A stretch of DNA of 64,000 nt from Larkinella soli (GTDB lineage: Bacteria; Bacteroidota; Bacteroidia; Cytophagales; Spirosomataceae). The notes below the pieces were generated by a model. The model searched no databases. It worked only from the letters and a program-made list of their open reading frames with translations, and was not told the origin of the DNA. Position numbers and translations under genes: made by a program. The stretch's first letter is position 1, and every line of letters begins with the position of its first letter. The stretch lies in assembly GCF_003703975.1 (NCBI RefSeq), contig NZ_QTJY01000027.1:1-64000 (forward strand), written 5' to 3'. Of the stretch, positions 1 to 8,271 are shown piece after piece.

Positions 1-1
1 A

Positions 2-472
2 AGGGCCTGGCAGAAGTATGACGTCGACATGAAGTCGTACCCGGAGTTTAAGAAACTGAACCTGACGACCCTGCTGTTCACCGACCCCAAAGTACAGCAG
101 TACTGGAACGATATTTTCGACCGCGTCTATGCCGGAGAGATCGATACCTGGGATTACCAGTGGTGCTACGCCGTCTGGACGAACTACGGTCTGTGCATCT
201 GCCCGAACCGGAACCTGATCTCCAACATCGGCTTCGATGCGGAAGCCACCCATACGAAGGAGAGCACGGATGAGTTGGCCAACCAGCCGCTGCAGCCGCT
301 GCCGACGGTCACTCACCCCCGTTTTCTGGTCGAATGCCGGCAGGCCACCGAGTATGCACTGAACCGGTTTTTCCGAAAAATTACGCTGATCGAGCAAAAG
401 GTAGAGAATATCAAGAAGCGAACCGGGTTAAAAGGAATGGGGGCTGCTTTCAAAAGGCACCCGCTTTCCTGA
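2..472 (+). CDS. HlpA-like nucleotide-diphospho-sugar transferase, C-terminal part (5' end outside window)
   Basis: The frame is open to the left edge, reading on upstream of the first ATG (position 29), so only the last 156 codons are present. Segments such as YWNDIFDRVYAG, WDYQW and NLISNIGF followed by ATHT resemble the C-terminal half of proteins often labelled hemolytic protein HlpA, which have a GT-A-like nucleotide-sugar transferase fold. The name is historical and no hemolytic role is implied. The catalytic N-terminal half cannot be seen. It ends 11 bases before the next glycosyltransferase gene on the same strand, which fits membership in the polysaccharide locus that follows. The sugar transferred is unknown. 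Confidence 0.7.
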   Translation, partial: RAWQKYDVDMKSYPEFKKLNLTTLLFTDPKVQQYWNDIFDRVYAGEIDTWDYQWCYAVWTNYGLCICPNRNLISNIGFDAEATHTKESTDELANQPLQPLPTVTHPRFLVECRQATEYALNRFFRKITLIEQKVENIKKRTGLKGMGAAFKRHPLS

Positions 473-483
473 CAATCACCGGC

Positions 484-1581
484 ATGAATATATTTTTCGA
501 CCACCAGATTTTCTCCCGACAAAATTACGGCGGTATTCCCCGGTACATCTGCGAGCTAATCAACGGGATCAATCAGCCTTCTTCCCCCCATCTGGCTTAC
601 CTTTCCGTTCTGTTTTCCAACAACGTTCACCTGCGGGAAGGCGGTTTTCCGGCGCTTCCCTTCTTCCCGAAACAGCCGTTTGCCCGCACCCAGCCGCACC
701 TGTACCGGATCAACCGGCTTTTTACGCTGCTGGAACTGCGGGCCCGTTCCTACGATCTGTTCCATGCCACCTATTACGATCCTTATTTTCTCGGCCATAT
801 CGGCCGGAAACCCTATGTGGTGACGGTGCATGATCTGATCCACGAACGCCTGTCGGCCCGGTTTGAGGGGCTGAAAGCCGATCACAAAATCATTCCCTGG
901 AAGAAGGAGATCCTTAGCCGGGCGGCCGGCATCATCGCCGTCTCGGAAAGCACCCGGCGCGACCTGGCGGAATGTTACGGCATACCGCCCGAGCGCGTGC
1001 GGGTGGTTCACCTCGGTTCCTCGCTGGGGGTATCGGAAACCGGGCCGGAGGTCGAACATCCGTACCTCCTGTTTGTCGGGAACCGGGGCGCCTACAAAAA
1101 TTTTCTGCCCTGGCTGGAGGCCGTGGCTCCGCTGCTGCCGTCGTTCGGGATGCAGGTGGTCTGCGCGGGCGGGGGTGGTTTTACCCCGGAGGAGCAGGAA
1201 ACGATCCGGCGGCTGCACCTGACCGACCGGGTCCGACAGCAGCCGATCGACGATGCCGGACTGGTCGGTCTGTACCGGGGGGCGGGGGCGCTGGTTTTCC
1301 CTTCCCTCTACGAAGGCTTCGGCATTCCGGTGCTGGAAGCGTTCGCCTGCGGCTGTCCGTGCCTGCTGAGCGACCGGAGTTCACTGCCCGAGGTGGCGGG
1401 GCCGGCAGCCGTCTATTTTAATCCGGACGATGCGGCCTCGATGAAAGCCGCCACCGAACGCATTTTGTCCGATGCCTCCCTCCGCCGGGACCTGGCCGAA
1501 ACCGGGCGAAACCGCCTGCGTCAGTTTTCCTGGGAAAAGACCGTCCGGGAGACCGTTGCCTTGTATGAAAGTCTGGTTTAG
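484..1581 (+). CDS. Glycosyltransferase family 4 (GT-B) protein
   Basis: A 365-residue GT-B glycosyltransferase that would move a sugar from a nucleotide donor to a growing lipid-linked glycan at the cytoplasmic face. The C-terminal donor-binding half carries YEGFGIPVLEAFACG, the E-x7-E motif of GT4 enzymes, followed by SSLPEVAG, and there is a Rossmann-type VTVHDLIHERL near residue 115. The frame is open upstream to 334, but ATG 484 was chosen: it lies just after the previous stop, the protein then begins MNIFFDHQIFSRQNYGGIPRY as in related enzymes, and this avoids a 140-base overlap. Its acceptor and sugar cannot be told from sequence. Confidence 0.9.
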   Translation: MNIFFDHQIFSRQNYGGIPRYICELINGINQPSSPHLAYLSVLFSNNVHLREGGFPALPFFPKQPFARTQPHLYRINRLFTLLELRARSYDLFHATYYDPYFLGHIGRKPYVVTVHDLIHERLSARFEGLKADHKIIPWKKEILSRAAGIIAVSESTRRDLAECYGIPPERVRVVHLGSSLGVSETGPEVEHPYLLFVGNRGAYKNFLPWLEAVAPLLPSFGMQVVCAGGGGFTPEEQETIRRLHLTDRVRQQPIDDAGLVGLYRGAGALVFPSLYEGFGIPVLEAFACGCPCLLSDRSSLPEVAGPAAVYFNPDDAASMKAATERILSDASLRRDLAETGRNRLRQFSWEKTVRETVALYESLV

Positions 1582-1591
1582 CCGACTTCAT

Positions 1592-1599
1592 TATCTTTG
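1592..1599 (+). promoter_or_regulatory. Bacteroidota -7 element (TATCTTTG) at the GT2 gene start
   Basis: TATCTTTG matches the Bacteroidota -7 consensus TAnnTTTG exactly and is separated from the ATG at 1603 by only three bases. Transcripts from it would be essentially leaderless. No convincing -33 TTTG sits 19-21 bases upstream, so it may be an internal promoter of moderate strength inside the polysaccharide locus, or chance. Confidence 0.45.
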
Positions 1600-1602
1600 T
1601 GC

Positions 1603-2343
1603 ATGCCGTTCGTATCGATCATCACCGTTTGTTTCAACAGCGAAGCCCATATCGAACAGACCATCCGGTCGGTTCTGAACCAGACGTTCGGCTCCATCGA
1701 ATACATTCTGATCGACGGAAAATCGACCGACGGGACGCCGGCGCTCATCGAACGCTACGCCCGGGAGGCTCCGGACCGCATCCGGTACGTCTCCGAGCCG
1801 GATACCGGCATCTACAACGCCATGAACAAGGGCCTGCGGCTCGCGCAGGGCGAACTGATCGGCATCATCAACAGCGACGACTGGTATGAACCCGACGCGG
1901 TGGAAAAAGTCGTGGCGGCTTACCGGCAGCACGGCCCGGCGGTTTACCACGGCATCCAGCGGACCTACCGAAACGAGCAGGAGGTGGGCCTGATCCGGAC
2001 GCATTCGAACGCGCTCGGCGAAAAAATGATCGAACACCCGACCTGTTTTCTGCCCTCGGCTTATTACCAAAAATACGGCGGGTTCGACGAGCGTTATAAG
2101 TATGTCGGTGATTATGAACTGATTCTGCGGCTGCGAAATCAGAACGTCCCGTTTATTCCGTTGCCTGAGATTCTGGCCAATTTCCGGGAGGGGGGCGCTT
2201 CCCACGACCAGCGGGCCGTCTGGGAAACCTACGATCTGTGGTACCGGTCAGGCATGCTGCCCCGGCCGCAGTATCTTTCCGTACTTTACCGGGATAAATT
2301 CAAATGGTACGCCAAACGCCTGTTCAGCCGCCGGTCTAACTGA
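1603..2343 (+). CDS. Glycosyltransferase family 2 protein
   Basis: A 246-residue inverting GT-A transferase, close in length to a single GT2 domain. The start MPFVSIITVCFNSE is the typical nucleotide-binding strand. DGKSTDGT and the DxD-like INSDDWY, after the region PDTGIYNAMNKGL, complete the GT2 signature and match the WcaA-type subfamily. No transmembrane segment is seen, so it should act on the inner face of the membrane. ATG 1603 is preferred to the in-frame TTG at 1597 because it gives the normal N-terminus and directly follows a TATCTTTG element. The following gene starts ten bases after its stop. Donor and acceptor are unknown. Confidence 0.9.
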   Translation: MPFVSIITVCFNSEAHIEQTIRSVLNQTFGSIEYILIDGKSTDGTPALIERYAREAPDRIRYVSEPDTGIYNAMNKGLRLAQGELIGIINSDDWYEPDAVEKVVAAYRQHGPAVYHGIQRTYRNEQEVGLIRTHSNALGEKMIEHPTCFLPSAYYQKYGGFDERYKYVGDYELILRLRNQNVPFIPLPEILANFREGGASHDQRAVWETYDLWYRSGMLPRPQYLSVLYRDKFKWYAKRLFSRRSN

Positions 2344-2352
2344 TTCAACCTC

Positions 2353-3642
2353 TTGAACGTACGCCATATCCTCTATCTCTCGCTGCTCGTCGGTCTGTTC
2401 GGCACCGTCACGAACCTGATCTTCATCAGCCCGCTGCCGTCGCTGCTCTGCGTGGGCTTTCTGCCGCTGGTGCTGTACCTGCTCGGCCGGAACCGGACGG
2501 TGGTCGTTCCGAAATACCTGCTGTGGCTGTACGCGTATTTCATCTATTCGCTGCTCGGTATTCTGATTTATCATCCGGCCTCGCTGGCGAACTTCGGGTT
2601 TTATCGGTACGACGGTAATTTCATCATCTCCTACGCTCCGCTCCTGCTGATCCCGTTCTTCACCTTCAATTATGACATGGACCGGCTGTTCCGGCGGTTT
2701 CTGATCTTTGCGACCGTCGTCAACGGCCTTGCGTTCGGGCTGAACCTCGTCATGACCCGGTTTACGGCCATCCTCGACTGGAGCAACCCGGAAACCTACT
2801 TTCACGGCTTCTTCAAAAGCACCAACGGGGCCGGCGGGTTCATCAGCATCATGCTGTCGCTCAACATCATCTATTACCTGAAAGACCGCCGGCGGTTCTG
2901 GCTCTATCTGATCGCGGTCAACGCCCTGTTTCTGGTATCGACCTCCTCGCGCGGCTCCATGCTCGGGCTGGTGGCCGGGTTCGCCTTCTACTATTTCGAC
3001 CGGATCGGCAAAACCTACCTGATCAAACTGTCGCTGCTGGGCATCGTGCTGGTGCAGTGCGGCATTCTGTATTTTACCTACCCGATCTACAAAACCTACG
3101 TCCGGAATGTCGACCCGGGCGAGGGCGGGTCGGCCACCTACATTTCGCCCCTGTTCGGGCAGGTGACCACCAAATCGGCCAATCTGCTCATCCGGGTAGT
3201 CGAAACCTGGCCGCGGGCGGTGGATAACTTCATTCACTCCCCCCTGTTCGGAGCTGGTTTCGGGGCCGTCAATGACGTGCCGTTCCGGTATGCCGGCCTG
3301 CCGTATTTCGTGAGCATCAACGTCCAGCGCAACAAGGTCTTCAGCGACGCCCACGCTCACCACTCCTACCTGCACCTGCTGGGCGAGCAGGGCCTCGTGG
3401 GCCTATCCATCTTTTTGATGTTCTGGTATTCGGTGTACCGGTATCTGAAAAAAGGCCCCGACGAACCCGTCCGGAATTTCCTGCTCGTGTCGTTCTTCAA
3501 CCTGTCGATCATGAGCTTTACGGAACACAGGATCACTTCTCCCTCCAACGCCCTGCCGTTCGTGGTCGCGTTTTGTTTGTATGTATTGAAGCGCAATTAC
3601 CTGAACAAGCGGGCAAGGCGGCTGGAAACCACCGTTGCCTGA
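2353..3642 (+). CDS. O-antigen ligase/polymerase-like membrane protein (Wzy/WaaL superfamily)
   Basis: A 429-residue polytopic membrane protein with roughly ten to twelve hydrophobic segments, starting from a TTG codon ten bases after the previous gene. A large polar loop between about residues 240 and 340 contains HAHHSYLHLLGEQGLVG, matching the conserved His-rich periplasmic loop of the O-antigen ligase/polymerase superfamily. Members either polymerise undecaprenyl-linked repeat units (Wzy) or transfer finished glycans to an acceptor (WaaL); sequence alone does not separate the two. Within an exopolysaccharide locus that also has an initiating phosphotransferase, a Wzy-type polymerase is the likelier role. 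No Wzx flippase gene is visible nearby. Confidence 0.8.
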   Translation: MNVRHILYLSLLVGLFGTVTNLIFISPLPSLLCVGFLPLVLYLLGRNRTVVVPKYLLWLYAYFIYSLLGILIYHPASLANFGFYRYDGNFIISYAPLLLIPFFTFNYDMDRLFRRFLIFATVVNGLAFGLNLVMTRFTAILDWSNPETYFHGFFKSTNGAGGFISIMLSLNIIYYLKDRRRFWLYLIAVNALFLVSTSSRGSMLGLVAGFAFYYFDRIGKTYLIKLSLLGIVLVQCGILYFTYPIYKTYVRNVDPGEGGSATYISPLFGQVTTKSANLLIRVVETWPRAVDNFIHSPLFGAGFGAVNDVPFRYAGLPYFVSINVQRNKVFSDAHAHHSYLHLLGEQGLVGLSIFLMFWYSVYRYLKKGPDEPVRNFLLVSFFNLSIMSFTEHRITSPSNALPFVVAFCLYVLKRNYLNKRARRLETTVA

Positions 3643-3682
3643 AGGCCGGAATACCCACCGGCCTGAATGACTTTTCTTTTCA

Positions 3683-4756
3683 ATGACTCAACCCGTTATC
3701 GTCAATACACGTTTTCTCTCCCAGCCCGTCACCGGTATGCAGCGGGTGGCGATCGAGTTCTGCCGCCAGCTGAAAGCCCGGCTGCCGGACGTCCGGTTCG
3801 TGGCCCCGCACAACATCATGCACCCCGAACTTGCCGCCGAACTTGCCGTCGAAATCGTCGGCCGGCGGAAGGGAATCCTCTGGGAGCAGTTCGACTTTCT
3901 GCGGTATCTGCGTCGCCTGGGCAATCCGCCGGCGGTCAACCTCTGCAATACCGCCCCGCTCGGGTACCGCAAGCAGCTGGTCATGGTCCACGACCTTTCC
4001 TTCCGGCTGCACCCCGAATGGTTTTCGGCGAAACTTCGGGCGCTGTACGGATTCATGGTGCCAAGGGCAGCCCGGGCCGCAGCCAAACTCCTGACCGTCA
4101 GCCGGTATTCGGCGGAGACGCTCCGGGCGGAATACCGCCTTCCGGCCGATTCGGTGGAGGTCATCTATCCCGGTGTTTCCGACGCCTTCCGGACGGCCCC
4201 GGCCGTCGCCGGGCCGAACCCCTACGGGCGCTTCATTCTGGCGGTTTCCTCACTCGACCCCCGCAAAAATTTTCGGGGCCTGATCGCGGCTTTCCACGCG
4301 GCCCGGCTCCCGGAGGTGAAGCTGGTGATCGTCGGGGCGGCCCATTCGATTTTCCGGGACCCCCAGCTGAACGAACTGGTCCGGGAGAACCCGTCGCTCA
4401 TTTTTACGGGCTATCTCAGTGATACGGAGTTAATCAACCTGTACCGGCACGCCCTGTTTTTTGCTTATCCCTCCTTCTTCGAGGGATTCGGCCTGCCGCC
4501 CCTCGAAGCCATGGCCTGCGGCTGTCCGACGCTGGTGTCCGACACGACGAGCCTGCCGGAAGTTTGCGGAGACGCCAGCCTGTATGTGAACCCGGCCGAT
4601 ACCGACAGCATCCGGGCCGGGCTGGAGAGACTTTACACGGACCCGGAACTGCGGAAGCGGCTGATCACAAAGGGCTTCGAGCGGGTCCGGCAGTTCGACT
4701 GGAACGAGGCCGGCCGACAACTGACGACCCTGGTCCGGGAGATGGCCGAAAGCTGA
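3683..4756 (+). CDS. Glycosyltransferase family 4 protein (tandem paralog A)
   Basis: A 357-residue GT-B enzyme. The C-terminal half has AVSSLDPRKNFRGLIAAF, the donor-site Arg/Lys region, and YPSFFEGFGLPPLEAMACG, the E-x7-E motif. The N-terminal half holds an acceptor-site HDLSFRLHPEWF. Its length and start (MTQPVIVNTRFLSQPVTGMQRV) are nearly those of the gene at 5778, which has the same 357 residues and shares most motifs, so the pair arose by duplication. The start lies 40 bases after the O-antigen-ligase-like gene. It is most probably a mannosyl- or rhamnosyl-transferase type, but the specificity cannot be read from sequence. Confidence 0.9.
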   Translation: MTQPVIVNTRFLSQPVTGMQRVAIEFCRQLKARLPDVRFVAPHNIMHPELAAELAVEIVGRRKGILWEQFDFLRYLRRLGNPPAVNLCNTAPLGYRKQLVMVHDLSFRLHPEWFSAKLRALYGFMVPRAARAAAKLLTVSRYSAETLRAEYRLPADSVEVIYPGVSDAFRTAPAVAGPNPYGRFILAVSSLDPRKNFRGLIAAFHAARLPEVKLVIVGAAHSIFRDPQLNELVRENPSLIFTGYLSDTELINLYRHALFFAYPSFFEGFGLPPLEAMACGCPTLVSDTTSLPEVCGDASLYVNPADTDSIRAGLERLYTDPELRKRLITKGFERVRQFDWNEAGRQLTTLVREMAES

Positions 4757-4780
4757 CCGCCCGGCTTTTGAAAGGTAACT

Positions 4781-5743
4781 ATGGGAATCCATCTGATTAC
4801 GAAGGACCGGGACGCCGGCAGACACGTATCGCGGGAGATTGCGAAGGAATTCGAGGAGGCCATCATCGCTTCGGGGCAGGTGACCGTCGTCGATAACCCG
4901 TATGCGCTGGTCGCCAAAGTTACCCGCAACCTGGCCTTCAAAGCCGCTCCCCTGCTGAAAGGGCTTCGGGCATCCCCGGAAACGCTTCTCTTTTCGGTGC
5001 TGATGGGGGCGGATTTCGACAAGGTGTTTCCCTACTTTCTGTCCGGCGGACCCAAAAGCGTCTACCTGTTCGACGCCTGGCCCGACCACCATGCCTACAT
5101 CGAAGCGTTTCTGCGGAAGACCGGGGTGCAGGACGTCTTTTTTTCCTCCCGGCAGGTCACCGAAATCTTCAACGCCCGTTCGCAGCCCTGCGCGGCCCAC
5201 TGGGTGCCGGAAGGCGTCACGCCCTCCCGCTACCGGTTCACCGAATACCACCGGAAAGACATCGACATTCTCCAGTTCGGCCGACGGCTCGAAGCGCTTC
5301 ATCAGGCTTATCTGCCGCTTGAAAACGAGGGCGTTACGTATCTCTACCAGCGCAGCCGCGAGCAGCTCGTCTTTCCCCGGAGCGAGGATTTCGTCGACGG
5401 GCTGGCCCGGACCCGCATCTCCGTCTGCGTTCCCTCCAGCCTCACGCACCCCGAGCGGTCGGGACCCATCAGCACCATGACGATCCGGTATCTTCAGTCG
5501 ATGGCGTCAAAATGTCTGGTCGTCGGTATACTGCCGGATGAGATGCGGGAGTTATTTGATTATAATCCCCTTGTAGAGGCCGATCTGAGCGACCCGGCCG
5601 GGCAGATGAAACAGCTGCTCCAGAACGTCGATTCCTATATCCCGCTGATCGAGAAGAACTACCGGACGGTTTGCGCACACCATACCTGGGCCAACCGCTG
5701 GGAGCGCATTAATCAGGTCCTGAAAAAGAAGTATTCGCTTTAA
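4781..5743 (+). CDS. CgeB-like glycosyltransferase family protein
   Basis: A 320-residue protein with the outline of a GT-B C-terminal half: the segment TMTIRYLQSMASKCLVVG followed by a helix and YNPLVEADL resembles glycosyltransferases of the CgeB/Glyco_trans_1_2 type. A clear E-x7-E motif is lacking, and the N-terminal half is divergent with no signal peptide or membrane segment. It lies between two nearly equal-length GT4 paralogs (gaps 24 and 34 bases), which suggests it works in the same glycan-building sequence. The transferase call rests on weak C-terminal similarity and on context, so activity is less certain than for its neighbours. Confidence 0.65.
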   Translation: MGIHLITKDRDAGRHVSREIAKEFEEAIIASGQVTVVDNPYALVAKVTRNLAFKAAPLLKGLRASPETLLFSVLMGADFDKVFPYFLSGGPKSVYLFDAWPDHHAYIEAFLRKTGVQDVFFSSRQVTEIFNARSQPCAAHWVPEGVTPSRYRFTEYHRKDIDILQFGRRLEALHQAYLPLENEGVTYLYQRSREQLVFPRSEDFVDGLARTRISVCVPSSLTHPERSGPISTMTIRYLQSMASKCLVVGILPDEMRELFDYNPLVEADLSDPAGQMKQLLQNVDSYIPLIEKNYRTVCAHHTWANRWERINQVLKKKYSL

Positions 5744-5777
5744 GCCTTACTTTTACGCGTCTTTTACCCCCCGAAAC

Positions 5778-6851
5778 ATGAACAAAAGTTCAGTTGTCGT
5801 CAATGCCCGGTTTCTAACGCAGCCGATCACCGGCACCCAGCGGGTAGGCATCGAGCTTTGCACCCGGTTGAAACACCTGCTGCCCGACGTCGTTTTTCTT
5901 ACTCCGCATAACATCCAGCATCCGAAAATAGCCGAAGAAATCGGCGCCACGTTTCACGGACGAACGAAAGGGTATCTCTGGGAACAACTGGAGATGCCGC
6001 AGTATCTGCGCTCGCAGGGAAGCCCGCTGCTGGTCAACCTGTGCAATACGGCTCCCATCGTCTACCGCAACAAGATCGTGACCGTGCTGGACCTGTCGTT
6101 TCACCTGCATCCGGAGTGGTTTTCAAAAAAGTTTTCCCTGCTTTATAACTTTACGATTCCCCGCATCGTCAAATCGGCGCATAAAGTACTGACGATCAGC
6201 GAAGCTTCCCTGAACGATCTGGCGACGCACTACCACGTTCCGCGCTCCGCACTCGACATCGTTTACCCGAGCATTTCGGATATTTTCCGGCACCCGCCCG
6301 CCACGAAGGGCGAGAATCCCTACGGAAAGTACATTCTGGCGGTGTCGTCGCTCGATCCCCGCAAGAACTTCAGGGGGCTGATCCAGGCGTTCCAGATGGC
6401 GAAATTTCAGGATACCAAGCTGGTCATCGTCGGAGCGGCCCACAAGGTGTTTGCCGACACGGGCCTGAAGGAAATGATCCAGAACGATCCGTCGATCATC
6501 TTCACCGGTTATATCAGCGACGAGCAACTGGTCAATCTGTACCAGCATGCCCTCTTTTTCGCCTATCCTTCGTTTTTCGAAGGGTTCGGTATTCCACCGC
6601 TCGAAGCCATGTCGTGCGGGTGCGCCACGCTGGTGTCCGATACGACCAGTCTGCCCGAAGTCTGCGGGGATGCGAGCGTCTATGTGGACCCGTACGACGT
6701 CGCCGGCATCCGCGACGGCCTGATAAAGCTCTATGCCGACGAGGCCCTGCGGAAGACGCTGATCGAAAAAGGCCGCGGGCGGGTCGAGCGGTTCAGCTGG
6801 CAGCAGTCGGCCGAAAAACTGGCCGGCATCATCACCCGCCTTAACCCGTAA
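5778..6851 (+). CDS. Glycosyltransferase family 4 protein (tandem paralog B)
   Basis: A 357-residue GT-B glycosyltransferase closely related to the product at 3683. Both share VNARFL or VNTRFL near the start, RKNFRGLI, YPSFFEGFG followed by PPLEAM, and SDTTSLPEVCGDAS. The E-x7-E motif is intact. The duplication seems old: the middle acceptor-facing parts differ (for example SFHLHPEWFSKKF against SFRLHPEWFSAKL, with different helices after it), suggesting the two enzymes add the same or similar donor sugar to different acceptors. A near -7 box (TACTTTTA, about 5747-5754) lies upstream, so it may also have its own weak promoter. Confidence 0.9.
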   Translation: MNKSSVVVNARFLTQPITGTQRVGIELCTRLKHLLPDVVFLTPHNIQHPKIAEEIGATFHGRTKGYLWEQLEMPQYLRSQGSPLLVNLCNTAPIVYRNKIVTVLDLSFHLHPEWFSKKFSLLYNFTIPRIVKSAHKVLTISEASLNDLATHYHVPRSALDIVYPSISDIFRHPPATKGENPYGKYILAVSSLDPRKNFRGLIQAFQMAKFQDTKLVIVGAAHKVFADTGLKEMIQNDPSIIFTGYISDEQLVNLYQHALFFAYPSFFEGFGIPPLEAMSCGCATLVSDTTSLPEVCGDASVYVDPYDVAGIRDGLIKLYADEALRKTLIEKGRGRVERFSWQQSAEKLAGIITRLNP

Positions 6852-6878
6852 TCGTTCCGGTAGGAACCCACAGACTGC

Positions 6879-8006
6879 ATGCCTGACAACAAGATTGCCG
6901 TCGTTCACGAGTGGCTGGTGACGTTTGCCGGTTCGGAGCGGGTGGTGGAGCAAATCCTGAACGTCTATCCCGACAGCGACCTCTATACCCTGGTCGACTT
7001 TCTTCCGGAACAGCAGCGGCCGCTGGTTCGCAGCAAGCGCGCCCGCACCAGCTTCATCCAGCGTCTGCCCTGGGCGAAGAGCAAATACCGCACCTACCTT
7101 CCCCTGATGCCGCTGGCCGTCGAACAGTTCGACCTCAGCGGCTATGAGCTGGTTCTGTCGAGCAGCCACGCCGTGGCGAAGGGCGTGCTGACCGGCCCCA
7201 ATCAGCTTCACATCTGCTACTGCCACTCGCCGATGCGCTATGCCTGGGATCTGTACCACCAGTACCTGACGGAAGGCGGCCTGCGGTCGGGGGTCAGCGG
7301 TCTGCTGGCACGGTTGATTCTGCACTACATCCGGCTCTGGGACTACCAGTCGGCGCAGCGGGTGGATCATTTCGTAGCCAACTCACGCTATATCGCCCGG
7401 CGCATCAAAAAAGTATACGGCCGCGAGGCCCACGTCATCTACCCGCCGGTCAATACGGCGCAGTTCGCCCCCGGAGCCCGCAGGGAGGAGTATTATCTGA
7501 CGGCCTCGCGGATGGTGCCCTACAAAAAAATTAACCTCATCGTGGAAGCGTTTGCCGCCATGCCCGACAAGCGGCTGGTCGTTGTCGGCGACGGGCCGGA
7601 CTTTGAAAAAATCAAACGGCTGGCGACGCGCAACGTCGAGCTGGTAGGCTATCAGCCGGAAGATAGTTTGTCGCGTTATATGCGGGAAGCAAAAGCGTTT
7701 ATATTTGCGGCCGAGGAAGACTTCGGGATTACGCCCGTCGAGGCCCAGGCCTGCGGAACGCCGGTGCTGGCTTTCGGGCGGGGCGGAGTGCTGGAGTCGG
7801 TCGTCGACGGGAAAACCGGCCTGTTTTTTGACCGCCAGGAAGCCGTTTCGCTAACGGAATGCGTGAAGCGATTCGAGCGGACGGCCGACCGGTTCGACCC
7901 GGTTTCCATCAGCCGTCATGCGCAGAAGTTCAGCAACGAGAACTTCCGGCTCGAATTTGAACGTTTCATAAAGGCGCGGCTTCAGGAATGGCGGGCAGAA
8001 CGGTAA
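6879..8006 (+). CDS. Glycosyltransferase family 4, WbaZ-like
   Basis: A 375-residue GT4 enzyme of the WbaZ-like group. It opens with KIAVVHEWLVTFAGSERVVE, typical of that group. A YCHSPMRYAWDLYHQYL region follows near residue 115, then SRMVPYKKINLIVEAF and the donor-site EEDFGITPVEAQACGTPV, which supplies the E-x7-E motif. WbaZ-type enzymes are commonly mannosyl- or rhamnosyl-transferases in O-antigen and colanic-acid-like pathways; the actual sugar here is unknown. It is the last transferase of the plus-strand run, separated by about 265 bases from the initiating phosphotransferase gene, which may be transcribed separately. Confidence 0.88.
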   Translation: MPDNKIAVVHEWLVTFAGSERVVEQILNVYPDSDLYTLVDFLPEQQRPLVRSKRARTSFIQRLPWAKSKYRTYLPLMPLAVEQFDLSGYELVLSSSHAVAKGVLTGPNQLHICYCHSPMRYAWDLYHQYLTEGGLRSGVSGLLARLILHYIRLWDYQSAQRVDHFVANSRYIARRIKKVYGREAHVIYPPVNTAQFAPGARREEYYLTASRMVPYKKINLIVEAFAAMPDKRLVVVGDGPDFEKIKRLATRNVELVGYQPEDSLSRYMREAKAFIFAAEEDFGITPVEAQACGTPVLAFGRGGVLESVVDGKTGLFFDRQEAVSLTECVKRFERTADRFDPVSISRHAQKFSNENFRLEFERFIKARLQEWRAER

Positions 8007-8271
8007 GCGGTTTATAACTATCTGACCAATAAATAGAATTCAGAAAAGACCTCTTCCCGGTCTTGTCCCTCAAGATAACTAAAGCGTCGCTTTTTGATAA
8101 ATTTTAATGCAATAACATACAATTTGAGAGAACTTAGAGTTATTGACTTAGCAGACCCCTGTTATAATAAGTACCTTTCATCGGTAAGGATTTAAAGGAT
8201 GAACGGATTTTGTGTAGTGTGTTCACGAGGAGAACGAGGCATCGCTTGAATACTGTCCGAACAGTTTGCTT

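Noticed and set aside
2248-3375. A 375-codon frame antisense to the O-antigen ligase-like gene
   Set aside because: The low-complexity acidic/basic translation is typical of a shadow of a membrane protein gene.
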